From: Bacillota bacterium
GTDB lineage: Bacteria; Bacillota; Clostridia; Acetivibrionales; DSM-2933
Direction: 5' to 3'
Length of the DNA stretch: 8,492 nt
Assembly: GCA_030705945.1 (NCBI GenBank)
Contig: JAUZPS010000177.1
Coordinates: forward strand, 1 to 8,492
Part shown: positions 1-7,400 of the stretch, piece by piece
Position numbering within the stretch: position 1 is the first letter of the stretch
How the letters are laid out: the number at the start of each line of letters is the position of its first letter
Notes under the pieces: generated by a model
What the model saw: only the letters and a program-made list of their open reading frames with translations
Told to the model about the DNA's origin: nothing
The model's database searches: none
Translations under genes and position numbers: made by a program

Positions 1-2
1 CT

Positions 3-1172
3 TCAATCCATCTGAAAAAAGAGGTTACTCTAAAAACTTCATTTAAAAGACTGGAAAGAAATATTGGCTTGGATAGCGCCGACAATAAAATTAAAAGTAC
101 GGGATATAAAAAAGAATTGATTAAAAACTCAAAAATCAATGAGAAAAAAGCCTTTTCCAAGTCACTATATCAAGATAATCCACTTAAAATTGATTCGGAT
201 TATCTAAATCTGCAAGATAAGAAAAGCAATGTATATACAGTTAAAGCTCCTTATGAAAACGCAAGGGAACAAAGCGTTATTGAAAGAGCTGATTCATTTA
301 GAATGGAAAATCTTTCGCGCCTCAAATTGGATAAAGATGGAGTGACTGAACCTTCCTTGATCTCAAAAGAAGCTTCTTACGGAGGGATTATTGGACAAGC
401 ATATGAGCATTTGGCTGCAAAGGCTGCGGACCCGCTTAGAAAATCGGCTTATTACAGAAAAAACTCAATTGGGTTATTAATGAAAAACATCATTCAACAT
501 TATAAATCCAACGTACACAAAAATAATTCATATGGAATTGTTGATGAACCGCGTGAAGTTCAGTTTTTATTAAATCATATTGAGGAATATAAAATTCAGG
601 ATAAAAGCGATTTAAATATACTCAAAAATAACAGAAATCAACTGACAGATATACGGCTCTTTGGAAAAGGTCACCAACGCGTCATTCGAAGGGGTCATGG
701 TAAATCATTTGAAAATGAAGTCCGTAAGGACCAACAAACAGTTGATCTTGAAAGCTACAATGAGGATTTCAGAAATTCTATGGCAGCTGATATACATGGC
801 ATTTATAGAAATCAAGCAACAAAGACATTGAGGAATAAGCCAAGCGGTAGGGTTGATACATGGGAATTGGATTCTGATCCGGTCATTCAACAGGAGAACG
901 CTCAAAATGAATATAAAGGTTATGTTCATAAGAGCAGATTGATATTTAACCTTCCTCCAAAAACAGAAGAGACTGATGTGAGTTCACAAAATCAATATTC
1001 AAATAGCGCGCAAAACTTTGTAAGTCTCAATGCGGCAAATTTTGATACTAAGGCGCAGCAGAAAAAACTTAGTGATTTAGGACAAAACGAAATTAACATC
1101 TTGGCAGATCAAGTCTTAAAAATCCTCGATAAAAGGATATCAATACAAAAAGACAGGAGGGGGATGTTGTAA
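3..1172 (+). CDS. Polar, probably disordered eCIS protein of unknown function (5' partial)
   Basis: I do not recognise a defined family. The frame is open from position 3 with no stop, so the gene very likely starts left of the window; the first in-window start (TTG at 69) has only a weak GGAAAG upstream and is not convincing. Residue numbers below count from that TTG. The protein is rich in Lys, Asn, Gln, Ser and Asp, has one Trp (265) and no Cys, signal peptide or membrane segment, which suggests long disordered stretches. A more ordered helical piece may lie at about 104-175. The last 28 residues (340-367) form a likely amphipathic helix with LADQVLKILDKR and end in KDRRGML. From memory, proteins encoded between the tube and LysM genes of other eCIS clusters have similar LADxVxxxLxxR-type tails, but I cannot confirm this. 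The stop overlaps the LysM gene start by one base. A linker, adaptor or cargo-handling role is inference; an effector is possible. Confidence 0.75.
   Translation, partial: SIHLKKEVTLKTSFKRLERNIGLDSADNKIKSTGYKKELIKNSKINEKKAFSKSLYQDNPLKIDSDYLNLQDKKSNVYTVKAPYENAREQSVIERADSFRMENLSRLKLDKDGVTEPSLISKEASYGGIIGQAYEHLAAKAADPLRKSAYYRKNSIGLLMKNIIQHYKSNVHKNNSYGIVDEPREVQFLLNHIEEYKIQDKSDLNILKNNRNQLTDIRLFGKGHQRVIRRGHGKSFENEVRKDQQTVDLESYNEDFRNSMAADIHGIYRNQATKTLRNKPSGRVDTWELDSDPVIQQENAQNEYKGYVHKSRLIFNLPPKTEETDVSSQNQYSNSAQNFVSLNAANFDTKAQQKKLSDLGQNEINILADQVLKILDKRISIQKDRRGML
1155..1163 (+). promoter_or_regulatory. Strong ribosome binding site for the LysM tube-end gene
   Basis: AGGAGG followed by GGG lies inside the last codons of the upstream gene, 8 to 11 bases before the ATG at 1172. 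It supports that start over the second ATG at 1187. The stop and start share one base (TAATG), so translation is probably coupled. Confidence 0.7.
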
Positions 1173-1819
1173 TGGCTGTTCTAGCGATGGATAGGACAAT
1201 AGAAAAAGCAAAAATATTTTATGAGGATGACAGCGGTTCAAACCATATTGAAGTAATGTTCAACCCCAATGAGTACACAGTTTCATATGAAGCCAAGTAC
1301 AACGGAGAAAACGACAAGAAACAGTTCAAGATTACGCAAATGCCTGAGTTTAAAGTTTCCCTCTTTTATGATACATATGAGAAAAACGGTACGGGGGAGG
1401 ATGTAAGGAAGGAAACCAACAAAATTGTTCTTCTGATGAAGCCTTCATCCTCTAAAAAGAAAACCAAACTTCCGCCTGAGTGTGTGTTTTCATGGGGATT
1501 ATTCAACTACAGGGGAGTTGTTACAAGGGTTGACCAAAGGTTCACCATGTTTTTGGGGAATGGCATTCCTGTAAGAGCTATTGTTGATGTTACATTTACT
1601 TCAAATTTACTGGATAAAGAAGTGGATGTATTTAAAGGTTTGGAGGCCTGCAGAAAGCTGTGGACCGTTAAAAGCGGAGAGAGGCTTGATTTAATAGCAA
1701 ACGCGGCGCTGAAGGATCCGCTTAAATGGCGTAAGATTGCAGAAGCTAACAATATTGTAAATCCCGTTGGATTTCCTGGCAGCGATGATATTGGCAGAAT
1801 ATTGCTTATTCCCGATTAG
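1172..1819 (+). CDS. Afp7-like CIS tube-end protein with C-terminal LysM domain
   Basis: This 215-residue structural protein is predicted to sit where the inner tube meets the baseplate, like Afp7 of the antifeeding prophage or T4 gp53. The N-terminal domain (about 10-150) carries the family hallmark VMFNPNEYTVSYE at 28-40, followed by beta strands such as FKVSLFYDTY (60-69) and the FSWGLFNYRGVV strand near 106-117. A LysM domain fills about 164-213 (LWTVKSGERLDLIA, then WRKIAEANNI and the ILLIP end). In this family LysM serves assembly rather than cell-wall binding. The length and two-domain order are usual. The start at 1172 overlaps the preceding stop by one base and has a strong AGGAGG site. 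The next gene follows after 12 bases. No signal peptide is seen, as expected for particles assembled in the cytoplasm. Confidence 0.9.
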   Translation: MAVLAMDRTIEKAKIFYEDDSGSNHIEVMFNPNEYTVSYEAKYNGENDKKQFKITQMPEFKVSLFYDTYEKNGTGEDVRKETNKIVLLMKPSSSKKKTKLPPECVFSWGLFNYRGVVTRVDQRFTMFLGNGIPVRAIVDVTFTSNLLDKEVDVFKGLEACRKLWTVKSGERLDLIANAALKDPLKWRKIAEANNIVNPVGFPGSDDIGRILLIPD

Positions 1820-1825
1820 AGGTGG
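1818..1825 (+). promoter_or_regulatory. Ribosome binding site deciding the hub-gene start
   Basis: AGAGGTGG begins in the stop codon of the LysM gene and ends 6 bases before ATG at 1832. An in-frame TTG at 1826 directly abuts this site and is too close to be used, so the start is placed at 1832. Confidence 0.65.
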
Positions 1826-1831
1826 TTGATT

Positions 1832-2875
1832 ATGAGTACAGGAGTTGCCAATTACAAGATAAAGCTTAATGGGTCGCCTCTATCAAAAGAATTTATTGAT
1901 GCAGTGGAAGAGGTTGCCGTTGAGGATGAGATAAATTTACCAACTATGTTTTCAATAAAATTAAACCTTGTGGACTATTCTAGCGGTAATATTCATGGGA
2001 TTGACCTTAAAACATTTAAACCGGGCGACAAAATAAGCATTTCTATTGGTTTGGATGATGTTGATCCCATGGTTAGCGGAGAAATTACCTCGATAGAAGT
2101 GATACTAGGCGAGCATTCCCTAGTGGAGCTCAGAGGATATGACCTGCTTCATAAGCTGCGTATGGGCACTCGGAGTAAAGCTTTTACAAAGAAGAAAGAC
2201 AGCGAGATTGCGTCTGAAATTGCAAAAGAGCATGGACTTACAATTGAAGCTGATGAGACTAAGACTGTTTACCCGTTCATTTTTCAGAATAATCAAAGCA
2301 ATTACGAGTTTTTATTGGAAAGAGCGACAAACCTTGATTATGAAATTTATGTGGAAGATAAAAAACTGTATTTTGTCAAATCCCGTTCCCAAAAAGATCC
2401 CAAATTAGCCGACATGGCTTACCGAAAAGACTTTGATAGTCTGACTCTTGAGCTTAGGACTCTGACTAGGGGAAGTAAAATTGAAGTTCGTGGATGGGAT
2501 GTAAAAGACAAGAAGGGAATCACCGGGGAAGCTAAAAAGGGAGCGGAAACCTCAAAAATGGGAGGCAAGGAGTCAGGCTTTGAATTTTCCGTCAACGCTT
2601 TAGGGGAGTCTCCAATAGCAATTCCAGCCGAATATCTTGTAGATTTAAACGAGGCTAAAAATATTGCGGCAGCCGCATATAACAGCTTGATAAAAGAGTT
2701 TATTACAGGTGAAGGAAAGTGTTGGGGAAATCAGGCGTTAAGAGCCGGTCAGACTGTAAAACTCCTAGGAATTGATGATCGTTTCAATGGAACATATTAT
2801 ATTGTTTCCACTGTTCACGCCATTGATAGCAATGGCTATACAACCACATTCAAAGTAAAGAGGACAGGAATATGA
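1832..2875 (+). CDS. gp27-like / phage late control D baseplate hub protein
   Basis: This 347-residue protein is predicted to be the hub that joins the tube to the central spike, matching T4 gp27, the N-terminal half of VgrG, and the N-terminal part of Afp8. Visible family features are the FKPGDKISISIGLDD strand pair (63-77), VSGEITSIE (81-89), LVELRGYDLLHKLRMG (97-112), a helix with DSEIASEIAKEHGL (123-136), and the strongly conserved segment with FQNNQSNYEFLLERA then YEIYV and LYFVKS (151-185). The C-terminal part (about 215-347) closes the second barrel, ending GTYYIVSTVHAID and FKVKRTGI. A Gly/Lys-rich loop at about 225-248 may be flexible. In Afp and VgrG this domain is fused to the gp5-like spike; here the spike is a separate gene whose ATG overlaps this stop by four bases (ATGA), which would favour matched synthesis. 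No enzymatic motif is present. Confidence 0.9.
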   Translation: MSTGVANYKIKLNGSPLSKEFIDAVEEVAVEDEINLPTMFSIKLNLVDYSSGNIHGIDLKTFKPGDKISISIGLDDVDPMVSGEITSIEVILGEHSLVELRGYDLLHKLRMGTRSKAFTKKKDSEIASEIAKEHGLTIEADETKTVYPFIFQNNQSNYEFLLERATNLDYEIYVEDKKLYFVKSRSQKDPKLADMAYRKDFDSLTLELRTLTRGSKIEVRGWDVKDKKGITGEAKKGAETSKMGGKESGFEFSVNALGESPIAIPAEYLVDLNEAKNIAAAAYNSLIKEFITGEGKCWGNQALRAGQTVKLLGIDDRFNGTYYIVSTVHAIDSNGYTTTFKVKRTGI

Positions 2876-3594
2876 TTGATGGATTAGGTATTTCAAGTTT
2901 TACAGGCAGTATAGGCCATGATGGGAAAATCTCAGGCGTAATGATTGGAACAGTTGTAAAGAACGATTCTTCAAATGCTGACGATAAGCCTGGACCAGGG
3001 CTTGTGAAAGTCGCTATCCCTTTATTAGGTATGAATGAATCTCACTGGGCCAGAATCGTTTCGTTCATGGCGGGAAAAGAAAGAGGCGCGTTTTTTCTTC
3101 CTGAAGTTGGGGATGAGGTGCTAGTAGCCTTCGAAAACGGAGATGTCAACAAGCCATTTATAATAGGCTCTTTATGGAATGGAAAAGACGCGCCTCCTGA
3201 GACAAACAGCGATGGTAAAAACAATACCCGCATAATTAAGTCCAGAAGTGGGCATACCCTTCAATTCTTTGATAAAAAGGATGAGGAAAAGGTTGTCATT
3301 AAGACTTCTAAAGGTCATATTTTGCAGTTGGAAGACAAAAACGGGAGCGAAAACATCAAGATAATTGATAAGTCCGGTAATAACAAAATTATTATTGATA
3401 CAAAAGAAAACAAAATCACTGTAAGTTCCGACAAGGACATAGAGCTGTCAGCCCCTAAAGGGAAAATTGCCTTAAGCGCTAAAAATGTCGAGATCAAATC
3501 GTCAGCGGATACAAAAATCGAAGCTTCAGCCGGTATGAACATAAAGGCGTCAGCTGATATGACAATAAAAGGCGCTACCGTAAACATTAATTAA
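2872..3594 (+). CDS. gp5-like spike protein (OB fold plus beta-helix, VgrG C-terminal half)
   Basis: This 240-residue protein is predicted to form the trimeric needle at the centre of the baseplate. The OB-fold (about 20-103) shows the family signature FFLPEVGDEVLVAFENG (74-90) followed by KPFIIGSLWNG (94-104), as in gp5, VgrG and baseplate protein V. From about 118 to the end, short alternating-hydrophobic repeats (IKIID, NKIIID, NKITVSS, IELSAP, KIALSA, VEIKSS, KIEASA, NIKASA, TIKGATVNIN) describe a triple-stranded beta-helix spike with charged outer faces. There is no lysozyme domain between OB fold and helix, unlike T4 gp5, which is normal for eCIS. The start overlaps the hub stop (ATGA) with an AGGACAGGA site at 2861-2869. 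The next gene encodes the PAAR tip that should sit on this helix. The family call is very sure. Confidence 0.92.
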   Translation: MIDGLGISSFTGSIGHDGKISGVMIGTVVKNDSSNADDKPGPGLVKVAIPLLGMNESHWARIVSFMAGKERGAFFLPEVGDEVLVAFENGDVNKPFIIGSLWNGKDAPPETNSDGKNNTRIIKSRSGHTLQFFDKKDEEKVVIKTSKGHILQLEDKNGSENIKIIDKSGNNKIIIDTKENKITVSSDKDIELSAPKGKIALSAKNVEIKSSADTKIEASAGMNIKASADMTIKGATVNIN

Positions 3595-3609
3595 AAGATT
3601 ACTTTTAAT
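3590..3609 (+). repeat. Small intergenic inverted repeat (8-bp stem, 4-base loop)
   Basis: ATTAAAAG and CTTTTAAT form a perfect 8-bp stem around the loop ATTA. The stem covers the spike-gene stop codon and ends two bases before the ribosome site of the PAAR gene. It is AT-rich with one G-C pair and has no U-tract, so it is unlikely to be a terminator. A role in mRNA processing or in setting PAAR translation is possible but unproven. Confidence 0.4.
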
Positions 3610-3611
3610 AT

Positions 3612-3621
3612 TAAGGAAGGA
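3612..3621 (+). promoter_or_regulatory. Double Shine-Dalgarno for the PAAR gene
   Basis: TAAGGAAGGA contains two overlapping AAGGA cores. Three in-frame ATGs follow at 3622, 3625 and 3631. The first core fits the start at 3625 and the second fits 3631; 3622 is too close. The 3631 start gives the usual MGKPAAKKGD beginning. Confidence 0.5.
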
Positions 3622-3630
3622 ATGATGATA

Positions 3631-4026
3631 ATGGGAAAACCCGCAGCAAAAAAAGGAGATCAGATTGTAGCTTCCGATACGCATATAGTTATGATCCCTG
3701 CCGGAACCTCAATGATTCCTACACCGCTCCCACACCCATTTACCGGAATAATTGACGGCAATTTAAGCAGCGATGTAAAGATAATGGGCCAACCTGCCGC
3801 GACAGTTGATTCTACGGCTTCAAACACTCCGGCTCACATTCCTCAGGGAGGGCCGTTTCAAAAATCGCCGCAGAACAAAGGGAAAATAATTTTAGGAAGC
3901 GCGACAGTTAAGATTAATGGAAAAATGGCGGCAAGAAACGGCGATATGGCAATGACCTGCAATGATCCGGCTGATCTTCCTGTAGGCAAAGTTATTGCGG
4001 TAGGAACAGTTTTTATAGGAGGTTAA
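3631..4026 (+). CDS. PAAR-domain spike tip protein
   Basis: This 131-residue protein is predicted to cap and sharpen the beta-helix spike, as Afp10 does in Afp and PAAR proteins do in T6SS. Family motifs are PAAKKGD at 4-10, TPLPHPFTG at 31-39, PAATVDSTASNTPAHIPQG at 55-73 and a C-terminal MAARNGDMAMTCNDP at 99-113. PAAR folds bind one metal ion at the apex with three His and one Cys; H18, H35, H69 and C110 are the obvious candidates. It is a bare tip: no extension, toxin domain or linker follows the fold, so it is not itself a fused effector. The start at 3631 is chosen for family fit; ATGs at 3622 and 3625 are alternatives adding up to three residues. The gene lies 36 bases after the spike gene, the widest gap within the cluster, and its last codons contain the ribosome site of the gp25 gene. 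Confidence 0.93.
   Translation: MGKPAAKKGDQIVASDTHIVMIPAGTSMIPTPLPHPFTGIIDGNLSSDVKIMGQPAATVDSTASNTPAHIPQGGPFQKSPQNKGKIILGSATVKINGKMAARNGDMAMTCNDPADLPVGKVIAVGTVFIGG
4017..4023 (+). promoter_or_regulatory. Consensus ribosome binding site for the gp25-like gene
   Basis: AGGAGGT lies within the final Gly-Gly codons of the PAAR gene, 4 bases before ATG at 4028. It is the best Shine-Dalgarno match in the window and suggests efficient, coupled synthesis of the wedge protein. Confidence 0.75.
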
Positions 4027-4027
4027 T

Positions 4028-4423
4028 ATGGAGGTAATTGATTTCTTAGGAAAAGGATGGAAGATGCCTATTTCTGTTTACAAAGAAAAGGCGCAGACAT
4101 CTGAAGGGAAAGACTCAATAAAGGAATCCATTTTACTCATCCTGTCAACGGGTAAGGGTGAAAGGGTCATGCGTCCGGAATTCGGGTGCAGACTTAAAGA
4201 AATGGTTTACGCTTCAAACAATATCAGTACGGCGACATTGATAAAAAGTCATATTGAAGAAGCATTGCTTACCTGGGAACCAAGAATAGAAGTCCTCGAC
4301 ATAACCGCGAATCCCAGGCAGAATGAGCCGGTTATGGATATTTCAATCGAATATCTGATTAAAACAAGTAACAGCAAGGACAATCTGGTTTATCCATTCT
4401 ATCTTGAAAGTGTGGGAAAATAA
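4028..4423 (+). CDS. gp25-like baseplate wedge protein (Afp9 type, GPW/gp25 family)
   Basis: This 131-residue protein is predicted to link the baseplate wedge to the first sheath ring and help initiate sheath assembly, as T4 gp25, TssE and Afp9 do. The gp25 core spans about 28-128. Key motifs are the helix DSIKESILLILSTGKGERVM (29-48), PEFGCRLKEMVYA (50-62), the helix LIKSHIEEALLTW (71-83) and the invariant EPR at 84-86 followed by IEVLDI. The EPR motif is the family hallmark. Length is typical. The first ~15 residues, with GKGWKMPI, match the usual N-terminal strand of eCIS members. The gene starts one base after the PAAR stop and its own stop overlaps the baseplate-J start by one base. In Afp the gp25 gene precedes the PAAR gene; here the order is reversed. 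Confidence 0.93.
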   Translation: MEVIDFLGKGWKMPISVYKEKAQTSEGKDSIKESILLILSTGKGERVMRPEFGCRLKEMVYASNNISTATLIKSHIEEALLTWEPRIEVLDITANPRQNEPVMDISIEYLIKTSNSKDNLVYPFYLESVGK

Positions 4424-7400
4424 TGGCTAACATTTTACCTAAAATCGATAATCGGGACCAACAGGATTTGGTCGCAAATCTCAGACGACTTATATTGGAA
4501 TATTGCCCAGAATGGGGAAGCGTGGATGATATCGCTGCAGACAAGCAGTTAGACGCCCTTGTTAATATCTTTTCCAATATGATGGGCCATGTTATTGAAC
4601 GTTTGAATCAAGCGCCGGAGAAGCATTTTATTTCATTTTTAAATCTGGTTGGCATTAGTCCTACTCCTCCGAGAGTAGCCAAAGTTCCTTTGGTTTTCAA
4701 GCTTAAGGAGGATTCGATAAGCAATGGTTATGTACCTTCAGGCTCTAAGGTATCCGCTAAGCCGGAGAACCAGGCTGAAATAGTCTTTGAGACAGAAAAG
4801 GATATTACCGTAATAAAGCCTAAATTGGTCAGGGCAGTGAGCATAGACCCACGAGACGACAGTTGGACCAACCAGGATTTTCTTTTCGCGCCTGAGCCAA
4901 CGGGAAAGGCTGCAAGAATTTTTGGAGGGGATCTTCCCGTATCACATCGATTATATATCGGTAATTCAAAGCTTCTGAATTTCAGCGAAGCAACGAATAT
5001 ACATCTGGATATTCATTTTATACCTGAAAGATTCAATTTTCCTCAAATTTCCTGGAATTTTCTTGGCGAGGATTCAAGTTCTGTGGATTTGGAAGAAAAT
5101 GCCGTAGCTTGGTATTATTTGGACAAGGATAATAATCCAGTTGAAATAAAGCTTGGAAGTACCATTAATCCCGAAGATCCTCTGAAATATGGAGACCCTC
5201 TGAACTTGGGAATGTTTTACTGGTACTATATGGACCGATCTGATAAGCCATTTCCTATCAAGTTGGGGTCGGCAATAAAGACAGGAGATTCATACTGGTA
5301 TTACATGAATGATAATAAAGAGCTGATACTTCTGGGGGATTTCTTTAATTGCGGCAGAATGTCATGGTTCTGCTTTGATAAAGATGGAAATCCTATTTCA
5401 ATAATTTCTGAGCAAGTGAAAGAAAATATTTTAATAGGGATGAAAATTTCTTTTTCAAATGTAAAAGGAATTACTTCTAATACTATTTCAGGCTATGACA
5501 AAAACAGAATGTTCAGAAAGTGGAAAAATAATTGGGTTTTTGCTCAGTTGAACACGGCTCTTGTGGACTCTAGCATCATGCCGGATATTGAGTTTATCAA
5601 GGTAGGAATTGATGTAAGTCCTGATAAATTGCTTCCGGACGGCGCGCTTTTTAATTATTCAAAGCTTGATATAAGTAAGGATTTTCTCGTATTTGGAGAA
5701 AGACCTGTATTTAATGATACATTTTATATCGCGTCACGGGATGCTTTTTCTAAAAAAGACGCGTTTGTCAAAATTAAAGTTGACCTCTCCAATGAAAATT
5801 CCTATCCTGTTCCTGATCCTGAGTATGTGCGTCTGTTCTGGGAATACTGGGATGGAACTCAGTGGAAACTGCTCATAGACACATCCAGAAGTAGATGTGT
5901 TAAAGAAGGCGGCTTGAGGGCTAGAATTGATGAGAACGAAATAACTGATAAAAATGTTGATAATACAATTGCTTTTACAACATCAGGTACTATAGAGTTT
6001 GTGTGTCCGGAAATTAAGCCTTTCACTATTGACGGAGAGGAAAATTACTGGATCCGGGCGCGCATAATTGAAGGCGACTACGGTAAAGACGGCTATCTGG
6101 ATTATCAACCTAAGACAGTAAAAATACAAAACACAGATGTGGAGCTCACAGATGTGGAATATATCAAGCCTAGTTTTCGTCCCCCTTCTGTAAAAGCAAT
6201 TACTATAGGGTATTCGGTGGAGGAATTTCCGGAAGAAGTTATTACAGAAAATAACTTTATTTTTACTGACAGGCATTATGAATGTATCACGGAAAATGTA
6301 TACTTCAAACCATTTTCTCCGTGTACTGATTGTGAACCGGCTTTTTATATGGCTTTCGATCAGGATATAAGCGCTCTGCCCATCAGTCTTTTCTTCCCGC
6401 TGACCGGCAGCCAGATTGGCGAAGACCCGATTGTAGCTTGGGAATATTGGAATGGAAGAAGATGGGTTGCCCTCAGCGTCAATGACTCAATCAGACATTT
6501 CACCCTAAGAGAGATCATTCAGTTTGTCGCGCCTTCAGATGTTAAAAACATACCTCTTTTTGGCTCGGAGTACTATTGGATCCGCGCGCGTCTGGAGAAT
6601 GGGGGATATAAGATATATCCTCACATAGCGGCAATTTATCAGAATGCTGTCTGGGCAAAGAATCACATAACTATTTCAGGCGAGATTCTCGGTTCAAGCA
6701 ATGGCGAACCGGAACAGACTTTCCAATTAACGCGCTTTCCAGTTTTGTCAGGGCAGTCGTTATATGTCAGGGAGACATTGGCAAAGGGAGAATGGATAAA
6801 TTGGCAGGAAGTTAAAACATTTTCGCTCTCATTACCAGACAGCAGGCATTATATGCTCGATCATACAAATGGCGCTGTTATTTTCGGAGATGGAAACAAT
6901 GGCATGATTCCGCCGGCAGGGATCGAGAATATAAAATGCGACTATCTTAGCGGGGGCGGGGTTAAGGGCAATGCCAAGGCGGGATCGGTTGTACATATGT
7001 GGGACAGCTGCGCTGATATTGATTCAGTTACCAATCCTGTATCCGGAGACGGGGGATTTGAGCAGGAAGATCCGGAGCAAGCAAAAATAAGAGGGCCATA
7101 TACACTAAAAAGCAGGGATAGGGGAGTTACCTGTGAAGACATTGAATGGATGGTCCGTGAAGCTATGCCTCAGATCGCTAAAGTAAAGTGCTTCCCTACC
7201 ATGGATCAGGATCTTAAGTTTAAGCCAGGTAAAGCAACTGTCATAGTTGCGCCCAATTGCGAAGATCCGAAGCCTGCCCCGAGTCAGGAGCTTCTAGGTG
7301 AAATTTATGCGTATTTATCTGAAAAGACGCCAGCATTGATTACCGGCGGAACCCAACAGAGAATTAATGTAATTGGACCGGACTATATAAGAGTGGGTGT

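Noticed and set aside
69..71. TTG at 69 as the true start of the first gene
   Set aside because: The frame is open with plausible coding sequence back to position 3, and the GGAAAG upstream is weak and badly spaced. The gene most likely begins outside the window.
1826..1828. TTG at 1826 as start of the hub gene
   Set aside because: It directly abuts the Shine-Dalgarno. ATG at 1832 has proper spacing.
2139..2408. Alternative plus-strand reading frame inside the hub gene
   Set aside because: It lies wholly within the well-supported gp27-like gene, has odd composition and no ribosome site. It is a shadow frame.
1172..4423. Type VI secretion system
   Set aside because: Hub, PAAR and gp25 are shared with T6SS, but the LysM tube-end protein, the split spike and the Afp11-type baseplate-J protein point to eCIS. 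No membrane-complex gene is present.
5107..5406. Choline- or cell-wall-binding repeats
   Set aside because: The WYYLDKDNN look is suggestive, but the units lack the regular 20-residue period and paired GW pattern of that family.
705..7142. Minus-strand open frames at 705-929, 1507-1752, 3042-3233, 3315-3587, 4359-4577, 5983-6276 and 6942-7142
   Set aside because: All are antisense to clear family members or to a continuous coding frame, and none shows a recognisable motif.
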